The notes under the pieces: model-generated
What the model saw: only the letters and a program-made list of their open reading frames with translations
What the model was told of the DNA's origin: nothing
The model's database searches: none
Position numbers and translations under genes: made by a program
In this document: positions 62,181-64,000 of the stretch, in pieces
How positions within the stretch are numbered: position 1 is the stretch's first letter
Layout: each line of letters opens with the position of its first letter
From: Scleropages formosus
Taxonomy: Eukaryota > Chordata > Actinopteri > Osteoglossiformes > Osteoglossidae
Assembly (NCBI RefSeq): GCF_900964775.1
Contig: NC_041808.1
Span: 33,031,411-33,095,410 of the forward strand
Length of the DNA: 64,000 nt
Reading direction: 5' to 3'

Positions 62181-63249
62181 CTATGCAGTGCCTGCAATCT
62201 CAAACCCCCCACCATTCTCCCGGGGTTTACCAGCCTTTGTCTGCGTCTGCACAGTGAGCCGGTGGCAGTCAATGTGCCGGAACTCAGCGGCAAAGAGGCC
62301 AAACAGCATAAAGAAAGACATGACCGCCAACCACTCGCAGATGGCAGCTGCTGACCGAAGGTGATTGTTGTGCAAAATTGACACTGGGTGGAGGCAGGGT
62401 CAAAGAGTAATAACCCAGGCATGAAAGACACACAGGAAAATAAACATGGATGTTATGAAGACAGGCTGACATACTGAGATACGGTAAACAAAAATAAATG
62501 CTTTAGATTTTAAGATTTTAAGCAGGAGCAGTTGACGGTGTAGCCGTTGGAGCTGGTTGCAGGTTCAGCTCTGACCTGTTGTAGTACCAGTAAGCAAGGC
62601 ACTTATTCTAATTCTGCTCCAGTAAAAATACTCAGCTGTATAAATGGGCAAACAAATGTAGGTAGGTTAACATTTTGATTCACTTTGGAGAAAAGTGTGA
62701 GCTAAATATGTAAATTTAGGTGTTCATGGTATTGACTAAGGTGAGAGGGTTTATTATTAGCATTGTTGTTGCTTAAACAACGTCACTGATTTATAGAGTT
62801 GGATGTTTTACTGGAGTAAGTCAATGATCTTTCCATGTATGAAAGAGCAGGACCCTCCCACTACTTAATCCTCAGTAGTCATAAGCTAATAGACTTGACA
62901 TTGAAAAAATATTTGTAGAAAAAGTATTTGTGCTGAAGTAAGTCCTGCTACATTATTTTGTAAGTTACAGAAATTTTGTACTGTTAGCTAAACTCTATTA
63001 CCAACATTGTGTTAAGTGTAAGACCCCCCACCCACCCCCAATTCTTCCCAATGATGCAAGACACTGCATGAAGGATACTAACGACAATAAGGACGGTGCA
63101 GACTGTACAGAAGATGGCCCGGAGTGGGCCCACCCAGCACCGATCTTGAGATGGCTCTACCTTGTAGGTGAGCCACAGCTGCAGCCAGAAGTAGATCACG
63201 CCCACATAAAAGGCCAGAAAGGCCCCGAACAGGTGTGCTCCCATGACAA
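62181..63249 (-). CDS. tmem150b: TMEM150B (DRAM family), last two coding exons
   Basis: Multi-pass membrane protein of the DRAM/TMEM150 (Frag1/DRAM/Sfk1) family, linked to autophagy and the endo-lysosomal or plasma membrane. Two exons are in the window: 63249-63079 and 62383-62181, with stop at 62183-62181. The split codon at the junction restores LIVVMSILH, matching LIVAMIVLH in human TMEM150B. Strong blocks are GAFLAFYVGVIYFWLQL, WVGPLRAIFCTVCTVLIV and AAAICEWLAVMSF with MLFGLFAAEF, which are the last three membrane segments. The fit is better to TMEM150B than to DRAM1/2 or TMEM150A. The upstream exons must lie right of 64000. It converges on the SUN gene, whose stop is 1.1 kb away. Confidence 0.9.
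62530..62715 (-). repeat. SINE-like repeat, family 3
   Basis: Reversed unit in a tmem150b intron: TTGTAGTACCAGTAAGCAAG, GCTGTATAAATGGGC, and TTTGGAGAAAAGTGTGAGCT. Confidence 0.6.
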
Positions 63250-63554
63250 CTGTTTGCTTAAAAAGATGTGGTGGGGGACACAAAAGAATCATGCCAAATA
63301 AATGTAGCCTGTGGAATACTGTACTGATCTTTTTTTGTCCATAGACAGTGAGCAGAACAACACTCTTGCAATCTCAGAAAAAGATTCTTTCAGGAAATAC
63401 AAAGCTCTACTACTCCTAATCAGTTTGAACTCAGGGGTAATTACAGTTTCAAAACTCAAATTCGGTGTAAAAAATTTGCGAAAAGAGAACATCAGAAAGG
63501 TCCATCAATAGATTTTCTAAAAGCGTTCATTATTTTTAAATATTTTTATATACG

Positions 63555-63765
63555 GGGGGTGTAGTGGCACAGCGGGCTTGGCCGGGTCCCGCTCTCTGGC
63601 GGGTCTGGGGTTCGAGCTTTGCTTGGGGTGCTTTGTGACGGACTGGCATCCCATCCTTGGTGTGTCCCCTCCCCCTCACTTGCACCCTGTGTTGCCGGGT
63701 TTGGCTCCGGTTCGCCGCGACCCCGCTTGGAGCAAGCGGTTTCAGCCAGTGTATGTGTGTGGGTT
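63555..63765 (+). repeat. tRNA-derived SINE, family 1
   Basis: GGGGGGTGTAGTGGCACAGC head, GGTCTGGGGTTCGAGC, and tail GCTTGGAGCAAGCGGTTTCA. In a tmem150b intron. Confidence 0.9.
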
Positions 63766-64000
63766 ACTTTTTGAGGGATAGCGGGCCAAATTATTTTTCC
63801 CATAAAATGTGGCTTCTTCATTTAACAGAAATTCATCTAGCCATTTTCATTAAACAAATTATGTCTGCTCTCTTATGAAATACTATGCACTGGCTACTCA
63901 TCTTACAAATACTGCAGAGACCATATGTCTGTTCACGTTTTGTTTTTTTTTTTTTTGTCACTCCAGTCTCACAGAGTCAATAAGTCATAATCAACAAAAG

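Overview
The window looks like nuclear DNA of a ray-finned fish. It has intron-rich vertebrate genes, CpG-rich promoters, many tRNA-derived SINEs, Tc1/mariner relics and non-LTR retrotransposon pieces. One SINE family (B box in the form GGTTCGAGTCC, tail of TG repeats) occurs about twelve times. From memory I associate it with bony-tongue fishes (Osteoglossiformes, arowana-like); that is an impression from the repeat sequence, not a search result.

Five protein-coding genes can be supported. From left to right they are: slc26a11 on the minus strand (coding exons 8730 to 3367, STAS-domain exons not in the window); npb, neuropeptide B, on the plus strand (two exons, 16355-17442); pcyt2, ethanolamine-phosphate cytidylyltransferase, on the minus strand (13 coding exons, 44344 to 31768, reading frame closed through every junction to 400 residues); a short SUN1/SUN2-like SUN-domain gene on the plus strand (11 coding exons, 53090-61085, 449 residues); and tmem150b (DRAM family) on the minus strand (last two coding exons, 63249 to 62181, the rest beyond the right edge). 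npb and pcyt2 are convergent neighbours, as I recall for human 17q25.3, so this pair looks like conserved synteny. pcyt2 and the SUN gene are divergent and about 8.7 kb apart; the SUN gene and tmem150b are convergent. A possible small secreted protein ORF lies at 22601-22840 on the minus strand.

The genes do not form one pathway. They are a sulfate/anion transporter, a neuropeptide precursor, a phosphatidylethanolamine-synthesis enzyme, a nuclear-envelope LINC-complex protein and an autophagy-related membrane protein. Promoter signals of note are perfect GTCACGTGAC palindromes upstream of slc26a11 and of pcyt2, a TATA box for npb, and an RFX X-box next to a full CRE upstream of the SUN gene.

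Repeats fill most of the rest: two internally deleted LINE copies and one LINE fragment, three Tc1/mariner relics (one keeps both ends but has lost its middle), three terminal-inverted-repeat elements, a solo LTR with a 6-bp target duplication at 51256-51860, and a cluster of eight SINEs between 42 and 64 kb. The stretches 17.6-21.8, 27.5-31.7, 38.1-42.0 and 45.6-46.5 kb hold no gene I can recognise. I saw no convincing new multi-gene system. The most unusual items are the SUN protein, which lacks the KASH-bonding cysteine, and its promoter.
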